32,946 nucleotides of DNA, taken from contig DATMEP010000092.1 of assembly GCA_035556755.1 (NCBI GenBank), positions 1-32,946 on the forward strand. Reading direction: 5' to 3'. Under the pieces are notes generated by a model. It did not search any database and had not been told where the DNA came from. It was given only the letters and a program-made list of their open reading frames with translations. This document shows positions 7,043 to 15,833 of this stretch, piece by piece. Within the stretch, counting starts at the first letter, position 1. The number at the start of each line of letters is the position of its first letter. The position numbers were made by a program, and so were the translations under genes. Source of the DNA: VRUE01 sp035556755. GTDB taxonomy: Bacteria; Actinomycetota; Thermoleophilia; Solirubrobacterales; 70-9.

Positions 7043-7068
7043 GGGCCGGGCCCGACCGGGCCCGGCCC
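7043..7068. terminator. GC-rich hairpin between convergent genes
   Basis: GGGCCGGGCCCG (7043-7054) and CGGGCCCGGCCC (7057-7068) are perfect 12-bp arms around a 2-nt centre. There is no U-run. It lies between the stop of dtd and the stop of the convergent DUF378 gene and could end both transcripts, as U-less hairpins are thought to do in actinobacteria. Confidence 0.55.
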
Positions 7069-7091
7069 AGGCGATTCCCCTGCGTGTGAGC

Positions 7092-7325
7092 TCAGGTGCC
7101 CCGCGGATGCGGTGCGTGCCCGCCGATGTGAAGGGAGTCGAGCAGCCTCGGGATGTAGAGGAGGCCACAGACCCCGACCACGGCGTAGACGACGTCGGTG
7201 AGCGTGCCGTCTCCGAACACCTCGGAGATCACGTTCGTGTCGAAGAGCCCGACCATGCCCCAGTTGAGAGCGCCGAGCACGACGACGAGCAGGACGACCG
7301 GCTCGAACCGCTTGATCATCTCCAT
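7092..7325 (-). CDS. DUF378 family small membrane protein
   Basis: The 77-residue protein has two membrane segments. The first (PVVLLVVVLGALNWGMVGLF) contains the signature LNWGMVGLF of DUF378 (YuzA-like) proteins; the second is VVYAVVGVCGLLYIPRLL. The intervening segment NVISEVFGDGTLTD is also typical. The function of the family is unknown. AGGAGG lies 8 nt before the ATG. The 115-bp gap to the divergent hydrolase gene contains the 12-bp palindrome ACCCCGCGGGGT (7371-7382). Confidence 0.9.
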   Translation of the reverse strand: MEMIKRFEPVVLLVVVLGALNWGMVGLFDTNVISEVFGDGTLTDVVYAVVGVCGLLYIPRLLDSLHIGGHAPHPRGT

Positions 7326-7440
7326 CTCTTTTCCTCCTGGGAGATAATGCGGATAGTTACGACCTCTAATACCCCGCGGGGTGTGAGACGGTTACCGCAT
7401 CGGCGCCTGTGCAACGGAGCCTGCACTACCGTCCGCGGGA

Positions 7441-7908
7441 ATGTTCGAACCGGGCGGTGCGACCGAGATCGACGGACGGCGGCTGAGCTGGCGATCGGTC
7501 GGGACCGGACCGCCGCTGTTGCTCGTCAACGGGTACGCGGCGACCGCGGCCGATTGGGACCCGGCGGCGCTGTCGGCGCTCGCCGAGTCGTTCGAAGTGG
7601 TCTGCCCCGACAACCGCGGGGTCGGCGGCTCACAGCTGGGCGACCCCGCCGAGCTGACGATCGACTCGATGGCGGCTGACCTCGAAGCGCTGCTCGACGC
7701 GCTGGAGATCGAGAGGGCGCCGGTTGCCGGCTGGTCGATGGGTGGGTTCGCCGTCCAGCGGCTGGCGGTGCGCGCGCCGCACCGGATCGAGCGATGGCGC
7801 TGCTCTCGACCGACCCCGGCGGCGGCGCGGCGGTCCCGGCCGACCCCGAGGTCTGGGCCAGGCTCGTCGACAACTCCGGCACCCCGAGAGAGCAGGCGAG
7901 CAGGCTGA
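7441..7908 (+). CDS. Alpha/beta hydrolase, N-terminal fragment (frameshifted)
   Basis: Residues 1 to about 117 are a normal alpha/beta-hydrolase N-terminus: LLLVNGYAATAADWD (oxyanion region), VVCPDNRGVGGS, and the nucleophile elbow GWSMGG followed by AVQRLAVRAPHRIER. After about base 7791 the frame drifts into Arg/Pro/Ala-rich noise and stops at 7908. The proper continuation (ALLSTDPGG) lies in the -1 frame from 7794. One missing base near 7792-7795 would restore a hydrolase of about 270 residues. No ribosome site is seen; TACCGT ends 8 nt before the ATG, suggesting a leaderless start. Confidence 0.75.
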   Translation: MFEPGGATEIDGRRLSWRSVGTGPPLLLVNGYAATAADWDPAALSALAESFEVVCPDNRGVGGSQLGDPAELTIDSMAADLEALLDALEIERAPVAGWSMGGFAVQRLAVRAPHRIERWRCSRPTPAAARRSRPTPRSGPGSSTTPAPRESRRAG

Positions 7909-8252
7909 TCTCGCTGCTCTTCCCGCCCGGGACGGCGGCGGAGATAGACCGGCGCTTCGGCGATCTCGTCGCCGCCGCTAGGGCCGAGCTCTCGACCGAA
8001 ACGCTGACCGCCCAGGAGAGGGCGATGGCGGCCTGGCACGACGAGGAGCAGCCCCAGCGCAGCCCGGCCGAGATGCCGGTGCTCGTCGTCCACGGCAGCG
8101 AGGACATCGTCATCCCGCCGGCAAACGCCGACGCCCTCCCCGTCCGCTGGCCCGGCGCCCGCATCGAGCCGATCGCCGGTGGCGGCCACGCCTTCATGGC
8201 CCAGGAGCCACGGCAACTCGCAGACCTTCTCACCTCCTTCCTGCGCGGATGA
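7794..8252 (+). CDS. Alpha/beta hydrolase, C-terminal fragment (frameshifted)
   Basis: This frame holds the remainder of the hydrolase: MALLSTDPGGG, a cap-like helical region, then MPVLVVHGSEDIVIPP with the catalytic Asp and GGGHAFMAQEP with the catalytic His, ending LADLLTSFLRG. The ATG at 7794 is probably an internal codon rather than a real start. Read with the preceding fragment, all three catalytic residues (Ser in GWSMGG, Asp, His) are present. So either the gene was inactivated very recently or the assembly lost one base. Confidence 0.7.
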   Translation: MALLSTDPGGGAAVPADPEVWARLVDNSGTPREQASRLISLLFPPGTAAEIDRRFGDLVAAARAELSTETLTAQERAMAAWHDEEQPQRSPAEMPVLVVHGSEDIVIPPANADALPVRWPGARIEPIAGGGHAFMAQEPRQLADLLTSFLRG

Positions 8253-8259
8253 CCGGCTG

Positions 8260-8793
8260 ATGCTCGCGCACCGAGAGGAAACGCCAGGCGGGATCTCGCT
8301 GCGCTACGCGAACACCGTCGCCGAGCTCGACGCGGTCGAGCCCCTCTGGAACGCGCTCCAGGAACACCACGCCCGGATCACCCCCGCCCTCGGCGAGCGC
8401 ACGCCGAAGCGGGATGCCGGCGCGGCCTGGCGGATGCGCCGGGGAAAGTACGAGCGCTGGCTCGAAGCGCCGGAGACCTTCTTCGTCGTCGCCGAAGCCT
8501 CGGGCGAGCCGGTCGGCTACGCCTTCGTCACGGTCGGGCCGGGCTACGCGTCATGGGAGACCGGGGACCGGCTCGCAGAGCTGCAGACCCTCTCCGTCCT
8601 GGCCGAGTGCCGCGGCGGCGGTGTCGGGGCGGCGCTGATCGACGCCGCCTGGAGCCGGCTCGACGGCCTCGGCGTCGACGACATGGCAATCACCACGACC
8701 GTTACCAACGTCGACGCCCACCGCTTCTACGAGCGACACGGCTTCGAGCAGCGCTTCGTCGTCTACTACGGCAAGCGGAAGAAGGACCCTTAG
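8260..8793 (+). CDS. GNAT-family N-acetyltransferase
   Basis: The 177-residue protein shows the GNAT order: FFVVAEASGEPVGYAFVTV (beta strands of motif D), LQTLSVLAECRGGGVGAALIDAA (acetyl-CoA pyrophosphate loop, R-x-x-x-G-x-G/A type), then ITTTVTNVDAHRFYERHGFEQR (motif B). It transfers an acyl group from acyl-CoA to an unknown amine. ATG 8260 is 7 nt after the hydrolase stop, so it is probably co-transcribed with that gene. Its stop overlaps that of the convergent TetR gene by 4 nt. Confidence 0.87.
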   Translation: MLAHREETPGGISLRYANTVAELDAVEPLWNALQEHHARITPALGERTPKRDAGAAWRMRRGKYERWLEAPETFFVVAEASGEPVGYAFVTVGPGYASWETGDRLAELQTLSVLAECRGGGVGAALIDAAWSRLDGLGVDDMAITTTVTNVDAHRFYERHGFEQRFVVYYGKRKKDP

Positions 8794-9431
8794 GACGAGC
8801 CGAGCGCCTCGTCGATGAAGGGACCGAGCAGCTCCCCGGTGGCGGCGGCGGTGGCCTCGGGGGTATCGCCGGGGGCGGTGATGTGGCTGATCGCCAGGCG
8901 GACCAGCGCCTCGGCGAGGAGGCGCGCTTTGGCGGGCGGCGCCTCGGGCCAGCCCTCTTCGATCGTCGCGCTGAGGCGGGCTGTCGCCCACTGGACGACG
9001 GGCATCCCCTGGGTGGTGACGAAAGGGAGCATGCCGCCCGTGCCGTCGTCGCTGAGCAGGATCCGGACCAGCGGGTCCTCCCCGGCCGAGCGCAGGAAGA
9101 CCTCGAGCGCTGCGCCGACCGCGGCGCGGGGATCGTCGAGGTGCTCGTGAACGGCCGCCTCGACCGCGTCGAGAAAGCGTTCGCCCTCGTGGATGACGAA
9201 AGCCTGGCCGAACTCGTCGCGGCTGCCGAACTCCTTGTAGAGGGTCTGGCGGCTGACCCCCGCCGCTTTGGCGATGTCGGCCATCGTGATCTCCGACCAG
9301 GCGCGCAGCTGCAGCTCGTCGCGGGCCGCCCCGAACAGGGTCTCGCGCAGCAGCTGTCGCGCCGCGACGGGGTACGGGGCTCGCTCGGAGGCGGTCGGCA
9401 TCCCCCCAATCGTGGCAGTGGGCGCGGCCAT
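8790..9431 (-). CDS. TetR-family transcriptional regulator, likely controls the alkane operon
   Basis: The N-terminal helix-turn-helix is EITMADIAKAAGVSRQTLYKEFGSRDEF, a textbook TetR signature. A divergent helical ligand-binding domain follows, with the segment DPLVRILLSDDGTGGMLPF. Position as the third gene of alkB-rubredoxin-TetR matches alkane-operon regulators such as AlkX/AlkU in other actinobacteria. The start at 9431 is 5 nt after the rubredoxin stop; ATG 9401 is the alternative. I infer that it binds the dyad at 10835-10859 and is released by fatty acids or alkane products. Confidence 0.85.
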   Translation of the reverse strand: MAAPTATIGGMPTASERAPYPVAARQLLRETLFGAARDELQLRAWSEITMADIAKAAGVSRQTLYKEFGSRDEFGQAFVIHEGERFLDAVEAAVHEHLDDPRAAVGAALEVFLRSAGEDPLVRILLSDDGTGGMLPFVTTQGMPVVQWATARLSATIEEGWPEAPPAKARLLAEALVRLAISHITAPGDTPEATAAATGELLGPFIDEALGSS

Positions 9432-9436
9432 ACCGC

Positions 9437-9604
9437 TCACTCGCCGACGGGCTCGAAGTCGACCTTGTCGCGGACGCCGCAGTCGGGGCAGTGCCACTCG
9501 TCGGGGACCTCGCTCCAGGGGGTCCCGGGCGGGAAGCCCTCGCGCGGATGCCCGGCCTCCTCGTCGTAGACGTAGCCGCAGCCGGGACAGCGCCAGGCGC
9601 TCAC
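9437..9604 (-). CDS. Rubredoxin
   Basis: The 55-residue protein has the two iron-binding CxxCG knuckles of rubredoxin, CPGCGYVYDEEAG and CPDCG, and between them the conserved PPGTPWSEVPDEW. A single iron bound by four cysteines carries electrons, here presumably from rubredoxin reductase to AlkB. The GTG start (9604) overlaps the alkB stop in GTGA, so the pair is translationally coupled. No rubredoxin reductase gene is present in the window. Confidence 0.97.
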   Translation of the reverse strand: MSAWRCPGCGYVYDEEAGHPREGFPPGTPWSEVPDEWHCPDCGVRDKVDFEPVGE

Positions 9605-10794
9605 GAGGTCGCCGCTCCGTAGCGGGCCAGCACCCTGCGTCGCGCTCGCGGCTGGATGTTCGCCCTCTCCAGGTCGCCGCCGTAGTGGTCGACCAGGCGG
9701 CGGTCCATCACCCGGCGCCAGACCGGCGGAAACCAGGCGAGCACGATCATCCCCGCGTAGCCGGTCGGCAGCTGCGGCGCCTCGTCGACGTGGCGCAGCG
9801 CCTGGTAGCGGCGGGTCGGGTTGGCGTGGTGGTCGCTGTGGCGCTGCAGGTGGTAGAGGAGGACGTTGGAGGCGACGTTGTTGCTGTTCCAGCTGTGCTC
9901 GGGGAGGCAGCGCTCGTAGCGGCCGTCCTCGCGCTTCTGGCGCAGCAGGCCGTAGTGCTCGAGGTAGTTGACGACCTCGAGCAGGCAGAAGCCGATCACG
10001 GCCTGCAGCAGCAGGTAGGGCAGGACGACGAGGCCGAACACCGCGGTCAGGACGCCGAACAGCACCACCGTCATCGCCCAGGCCTGGAGGATGTCGTTGT
10101 GAACCGAGAAGGCCGAGTGGCCCATGCGGTCGAGGCGAGCGCGCTCCAGGCCCCAGGCCGAGCTGACACTGCCGGAGACGGTGCGCGGCAGGAAGGCCCA
10201 GAAGCTCTCCCCCAGCCGGGCGCTGGCCGGGTCCTCGGGGGTGGCGACGCGGACGTGATGGCCGCGGTTGTGCTCGATGAAGAAGTGGCCGTAGCCGCTC
10301 TGGGCCAGCGCCACCTTGCTCAGCCACTTCTCCATGCTGGCCCGCTTGTGCCCCAGCTCGTGCGCGGTGTTGATCGCGATGCCGCTGACCGTCCCCATCG
10401 TCAGCGCCAGGCCGATGCTCTCGACCGTGGAGAGGCCGCCCTCGGCCCAGAGCCAGCAGGCGAAGACGAGGCCGGCGTACTGGAGCGGGATGAAGGCGTA
10501 GGTGCACCAGCGGTAGTAGCGGTCCTGTTCGAGCCACTTGACGATGCTGTCCGGCGGGTTCTCGGCGTCGAGGCCGACGACCGCATCGAGCAGCGGGAAG
10601 ATGACGAAGACGAGGATCGGGCCGTAGAACCAGAAGAGCCCAAGCCCCGTCAACTCGACCAGGCCCCAGGCGAGGAAGGGCAGCATCGGCACGATCAGCC
10701 CGAGCAGCCAGGCGTAGCGCTTCGGGTCGCGCCAGGTGGCCGGATTGACCTCGATCGGCTCTCCATGCGAGTGCGTGTGAGCGTGTGCCTCCAT
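9601..10794 (-). CDS. alkB: Alkane 1-monooxygenase
   Basis: The 397-residue integral membrane non-heme di-iron hydroxylase has all histidine boxes: HELGHK (145-150), EHNRGHH (174-180) and LQRHSDHHA (316-324). The AlkB-specific NYLEHYG (276-282) is also present. About six hydrophobic segments precede and separate the boxes. It oxidises medium-chain n-alkanes to 1-alkanols at the cytoplasmic face using O2 and rubredoxin. The N-terminus is His-rich (MEAHAHTHSHGE), which is unusual and might bind metal. AAGGAGG lies just before the ATG. The operon is alkB-rubredoxin-TetR, with a candidate operator 41-65 nt upstream. Confidence 0.97.
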   Translation of the reverse strand: MEAHAHTHSHGEPIEVNPATWRDPKRYAWLLGLIVPMLPFLAWGLVELTGLGLFWFYGPILVFVIFPLLDAVVGLDAENPPDSIVKWLEQDRYYRWCTYAFIPLQYAGLVFACWLWAEGGLSTVESIGLALTMGTVSGIAINTAHELGHKRASMEKWLSKVALAQSGYGHFFIEHNRGHHVRVATPEDPASARLGESFWAFLPRTVSGSVSSAWGLERARLDRMGHSAFSVHNDILQAWAMTVVLFGVLTAVFGLVVLPYLLLQAVIGFCLLEVVNYLEHYGLLRQKREDGRYERCLPEHSWNSNNVASNVLLYHLQRHSDHHANPTRRYQALRHVDEAPQLPTGYAGMIVLAWFPPVWRRVMDRRLVDHYGGDLERANIQPRARRRVLARYGAATS

Positions 10795-10834
10795 GCGCTC
10801 CTCCTTGTCAAATAGCCGTTGACCGTACGTCTAG

Positions 10835-10859
10835 TTGACAAAGTAACGGATTTTGTCAA
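10835..10859. promoter_or_regulatory. Candidate TetR operator upstream of alkB
   Basis: On the minus strand TTGACAAA is followed after 9 nt by TTTGTCAA, a perfect 8-9-8 dyad. A third half-site, TTTGACAA (10812-10805), overlaps the alkB ribosome site. The first arm contains TTGACA, which could be the -35 box, so a bound repressor would block transcription. The -10 box is not clear. Assignment to the TetR protein encoded in the operon is inference. Confidence 0.65.
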
Positions 10860-10928
10860 TCAGCGCAACATCGAATCGTTAGCTGTCCACCGCCTGCCGA
10901 ATCGATCGCGGTCGCTACCATCCCCTGC

Positions 10929-11153
10929 GTGTACACCCTTCTGGCATTTCTCCAGGTGATCATCGCCGGCATCGTCATCTTCCTGGTGCTCCTGCACTCG
11001 GGCAAAGACGCGGGGCTCTCGGGCGCCTTCGGGATCGGCGGCGGCGGTGGATCGCTCGGCGGCGGCTCGATGGTCGAGCGCAACCTGGACCGAGCCACGA
11101 TCTTCTTCTCGATCCTGTTCGTGGTGAACACGATCGTGCTGCTGAAGATCTAA
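10929..11153 (+). CDS. secG: Protein translocase subunit SecG
   Basis: The 74-residue protein has two membrane helices (LLAFLQVIIAGIVIFLVLL and ATIFFSILFVVNTIVLL) joined by the SecG signature HSGKDAGLSGAFGIGGGGGSLGG. It is part of the SecYEG channel and assists SecA-driven export. The GTG start has no ribosome site; TACCAT (10916-10921) ends 7 nt upstream, suggesting a leaderless mRNA. In many actinobacteria secG follows tpiA. Here it stands alone, far from the glycolytic operon, and is convergent with ccmF. Confidence 0.95.
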   Translation: MYTLLAFLQVIIAGIVIFLVLLHSGKDAGLSGAFGIGGGGGSLGGGSMVERNLDRATIFFSILFVVNTIVLLKI

Positions 11154-11157
11154 CCGC

Positions 11158-13561
<2,404 letters not shown>

Positions 13562-13572
<11 letters not shown>

Positions 13573-13975
13573 CCGGGGCGGAGCTCTCCGTCGTGAACTT
13601 CGACGGGCACTTCGTGATCAGCGTGTCCCGCTCACCGACGAAGACCCCGTTCTGGACCGTGCCGGTGAGGATGATCTCGCGGCCGTCGCGGAACGGATCC
13701 GGGACCACGCCCGAGTAGGTGACGGGGATGCTCTTGCTGGCGTCGTCGCGGTCTGCGACCCGGAACCGCAGCAACTCGCCCTGATGCTGGATCGACCCCG
13801 GCACGACCTTGCCGGTCAGGTCGTAGCTGGCGCCGGGCGCGGCGCTGAGCAATTCCGAGGGCTCTTTTGCCTCGGTCGAGGCGCTGAAGGACGTGTAGAC
13901 GAGCGCGCTGGAGAGCAGGACGGCGACGCCGAGCGCGACGACGAGCCGGATCTTTCGCTTGCGGCCGGGATCCAC
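13562..13975 (-). CDS. ccmE: Heme chaperone CcmE, Cys-type variant
   Basis: The 137-residue protein has one N-terminal membrane anchor (IRLVVALGVAVLLSSALVYTSF) and an OB-fold domain: YDLTGKVVPGSI, LLRFRVADRD, IPVTYSGVVPDPFRDGREIILTG. In most proteobacteria heme is bound through a His in an HxxxY motif; a minority use Cys in CxxxY. Here the site reads CPSKF (Cys123, Phe127), so the tyrosine is also replaced. The protein should carry heme to CcmF outside the membrane. The start is GTG with GATAAT ending 8 nt upstream, suggesting a leaderless transcript for the ccmE-ccmF pair. Confidence 0.93.
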
Positions 13976-14076
13976 GAAAGCGGATTATCGCAAGGCAGCC
14001 CGCCAACCGGGGCTGAGTTCGCGTTTAGTCTCGGTATACGCGACCAAGTGCGAACTCACCTGGGAGAATCGGCGCG

Positions 14077-14790
14077 ATGGCGGACGGCAAGAACGACCCG
14101 GTGATGCTGATCACCGGCGCGAGCAGCGGGATCGGGGCGGCGACCGCGCGAGCAGTCGCGGATCGTTACCGGCTGGTGCTGGCGGCGCGGCGGCTGGAGC
14201 CGCTGCAGGAGCTGGTCGAGGAGCTTGGTGGCGAGGAGCGGGCGGTCGCGGTGCGCTGCGACGTCACCGAGTGGGACCAGGTCGAGGCGATGACGGCCGC
14301 CGGGCTCGACGCCTTCGGGCGGATCGACGCGGTCTTCGCCAACGCCGGCTTCGGCGCCACCCGCGGCTTCCTCGAGGAGTCGCCGGAGCACTGGCGCTCG
14401 ATGGTCCTCACCAACGTCTACGGGGTCGCGCTGACGATCCGGGCCACCCTCCCCCACCTGCTCGAGCGCGGCGACGGCCACTTCCTCGTCACCAGCTCGG
14501 TCGCCGGGCGGCGGGCACTGCCGGGCTCGCTCTACTCGGCGACCAAGTGGGCGGCGACGGCGATCGGCGAGGCGCTGCGGGCGGAGCTGCGCCAGATGCA
14601 CGAAAACCACGCGATCCGGGTGACGCTGATCGAGCCCGGCATGGTCGACACGCCGTTCTTCGACAACCGTCCCGGCGAGTGGGCGCTGAGCGACGAGGAC
14701 ATCGCCCGCGCGGTGATCTACGCGCTGGAGCAGCCGGATGGCGTCGACGTCAACGAGATCTTGATTCGGCCTACTTCGCAGCCGATCTGA
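14077..14790 (+). CDS. Short-chain dehydrogenase/reductase (SDR family)
   Basis: The 237-residue classical SDR has the cofactor loop TGASSGIG (about residues 14-21), ANAG in VFANAGFGA, the catalytic Ser in LVTSSVAGRR and YSATK as the active-site Tyr/Lys. LIEPGMVDTPFF is the usual post-active-site segment. AARR after the second strand suggests NADP preference. The substrate is unknown. No strong ribosome site is visible; GAGAAT ends 7 nt before the ATG. Downstream begins an 850-bp region without convincing genes. Confidence 0.88.
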   Translation: MADGKNDPVMLITGASSGIGAATARAVADRYRLVLAARRLEPLQELVEELGGEERAVAVRCDVTEWDQVEAMTAAGLDAFGRIDAVFANAGFGATRGFLEESPEHWRSMVLTNVYGVALTIRATLPHLLERGDGHFLVTSSVAGRRALPGSLYSATKWAATAIGEALRAELRQMHENHAIRVTLIEPGMVDTPFFDNRPGEWALSDEDIARAVIYALEQPDGVDVNEILIRPTSQPI

Positions 14791-15199
14791 GGACCGATCC
14801 CGGTAGGGGTTTCACTTAACTTTTTTTGAAAACAGTAGGTCGCCGTCCGAGAATGGCGCCGCAAAAAAAGTAGGCAAGTAGGTAGTCAGAGCACGTAGTC
14901 ATCGGTCCTCCCTGGCAGGGCTTCCTCGGCTACGACGACGACTGGAAAGCCGCGTCCGAATCTCAGAACGCCAACGACTTGGTCTGCGTTCTACGAGGCC
15001 GTAGTTCCGGCGCGGCCACGCTGTGGCCACGGATAGGCAGTTTCCTGTGGCACAAGGCCGATTTGGCCCTAGCAAGCCGCATCTCGTTGTGGCCCATCCT
15101 CCAGCAGGCCTGTAGCCGCGTGGACACATTTGGCGTCCGAACCGGGCGTCAATCTGCCCCTTGTCTACGCCGGTTGCTGCCTCTGCGAGCAACTTGATG

Positions 15200-15230
15200 A
15201 AGGGTCGCCACGGCTTCCGGCGGCCCTTTG
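15200..15230 (+). terminator. Terminator-like hairpin
   Basis: AAGGGTCGCC (15200-15209) pairs with GGCGGCCCTT (15219-15228), including one G-U pair, around a 9-nt loop. It is followed by TGTCGTTCT. No gene directly upstream explains it. Confidence 0.5.
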
Positions 15231-15454
15231 TCGTTCTGGGCGTCCGCACGGCGGGATACCGTCTCCACACAGGACTTAATGATCCCCAAATAACAGACAG
15301 CCGACCCGGCCCCGCCGGGACCGACTGCGAAAGGCGTAGACACCCGCTCGCAGGCAAATCCAATGGAAGCCAACCCCTTCATCTCGCGATGGACAACGCC
15401 CGGACCTCGGGAGGCGGTTCCCTGCCTGGCGGCGGGTCAGGCTGACGATCTTGC

Positions 15455-15483
15455 AAAGGGAGCCCACCGGCTCCCTTTTTCGT
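15455..15483 (+). terminator. Intrinsic terminator
   Basis: AAAGGGAGCC (15455-15464) pairs perfectly with GGCTCCCTTT (15469-15478) around a 4-nt loop and is followed by TTCGTTCTT. This is a textbook intrinsic terminator on the plus strand, yet no recognised gene precedes it. That suggests an unannotated small RNA or a lost gene. Confidence 0.75.
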
Positions 15484-15565
15484 TCTTCTCCGCGCCTGAG
15501 AGCCCGGCGCGACACGAGATTTCGCGCGTGGCGGATAGTCGCCCGTGCATAAGGAGGAGAAGGTG

Positions 15566-15580
15566 ATGTCCAGAAGATGA
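15566..15580 (+). other. Possible four-codon minigene (Met-Ser-Arg-Arg)
   Basis: A strong ribosome site AAGGAGGAG (15551-15559) lies 6 nt before ATG TCC AGA AGA TGA. The two AGA codons are rare in GC-rich DNA and are read by tRNA-Arg(UCU), the likely identity of the tRNA-like gene 95 nt downstream. The stop overlaps another ATG (ATGA), whose frame runs into the tRNA and is unlikely to be real. Translation is unproven. Confidence 0.3.
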
Positions 15581-15616
15581 GAGTGCGGGCCGGGCTTCCG
15601 CTTAAAGAGACCCCGA

Positions 15617-15667
15617 CCCGCCATCCCAACGGGCGGGGCGGAGCGTTGGAGCGCTCCGTTCCCGCCC
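15617..15667 (+). promoter_or_regulatory. Two mutually exclusive hairpins between minigene and tRNA
   Basis: CCCGCC (15617-15622) can pair with GGCGGG (15632-15637). Alternatively GGGCGGGGCGGAGCG (15631-15645) can pair with CGCTCCGTTCCCGCCC (15652-15667), with G-U pairs and one bulge. The two pairings share bases 15632-15637 and exclude each other, as in attenuators. No U-run follows. In GC-rich DNA this may be coincidence. Confidence 0.35.
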
Positions 15668-15674
15668 ACTACCT

Positions 15675-15749
15675 GCCCCCGTATCTCATTGGACAGAGAG
15701 CACGGATTTTCTACCCGTGCAGCACCGGGTTCGAATCCCGGCGGGGGCC
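15675..15749 (+). tRNA. tRNA-like gene, probably tRNA-Arg (anticodon TCT), enlarged anticodon loop
   Basis: Acceptor GCCCCCG/CGGGGGC, D arm TCTC/GAGA and T arm CCGGG-TTCGAAT-CCCGG are all perfect. The anticodon stem CACGG/CCGTG encloses nine bases, ATTTTCTAC, instead of seven. Aligned from the 3' side the anticodon is TCT with A37 (Arg, AGA codons). If the stem shifts by one with an A-C pair, it reads TTC (Glu). No CCA is encoded. The Arg call is favoured by A37 and the GCCCCCGTA start seen in Arg tRNAs. Confidence 0.72.
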
Positions 15750-15833
15750 TATGGAATCTATTCGACAGTTCAAGCCGAGGCTAAACCTCCCTCCTCACCG
15801 GTTACACGTACGTGTATTTGGTATCATCCGATA

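Larger units (their letters stand above)
14791..15540. other. Gene-poor accessory stretch
   Basis: I find no convincing coding region on either strand. The open frames are short, Arg/Pro-rich, lack ribosome sites and match no family I recognise. The stretch starts with an AT-rich patch (TTAACTTTTTTTG) and contains two terminator-like hairpins on the plus strand (15200-15230 and 15455-15483). It could hold small RNAs or decayed mobile DNA. Confidence 0.5.

Noticed and set aside
7785..7800. Programmed -1 frameshift in the hydrolase
   Set aside because: No slippery heptamer or following pseudoknot is visible at the junction, and hydrolases of this family are not known to use one.
9268..10815. 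Plus-strand open frame of 515 codons
   Set aside because: Antisense to alkB, rubredoxin and TetR, all of which have unmistakable motifs.
14899..15363. Minus-strand frame of 154 codons in the gene-poor stretch
   Set aside because: Arg/Pro/Ser-rich, no ribosome site, no family motif and crossed by a terminator-like hairpin.
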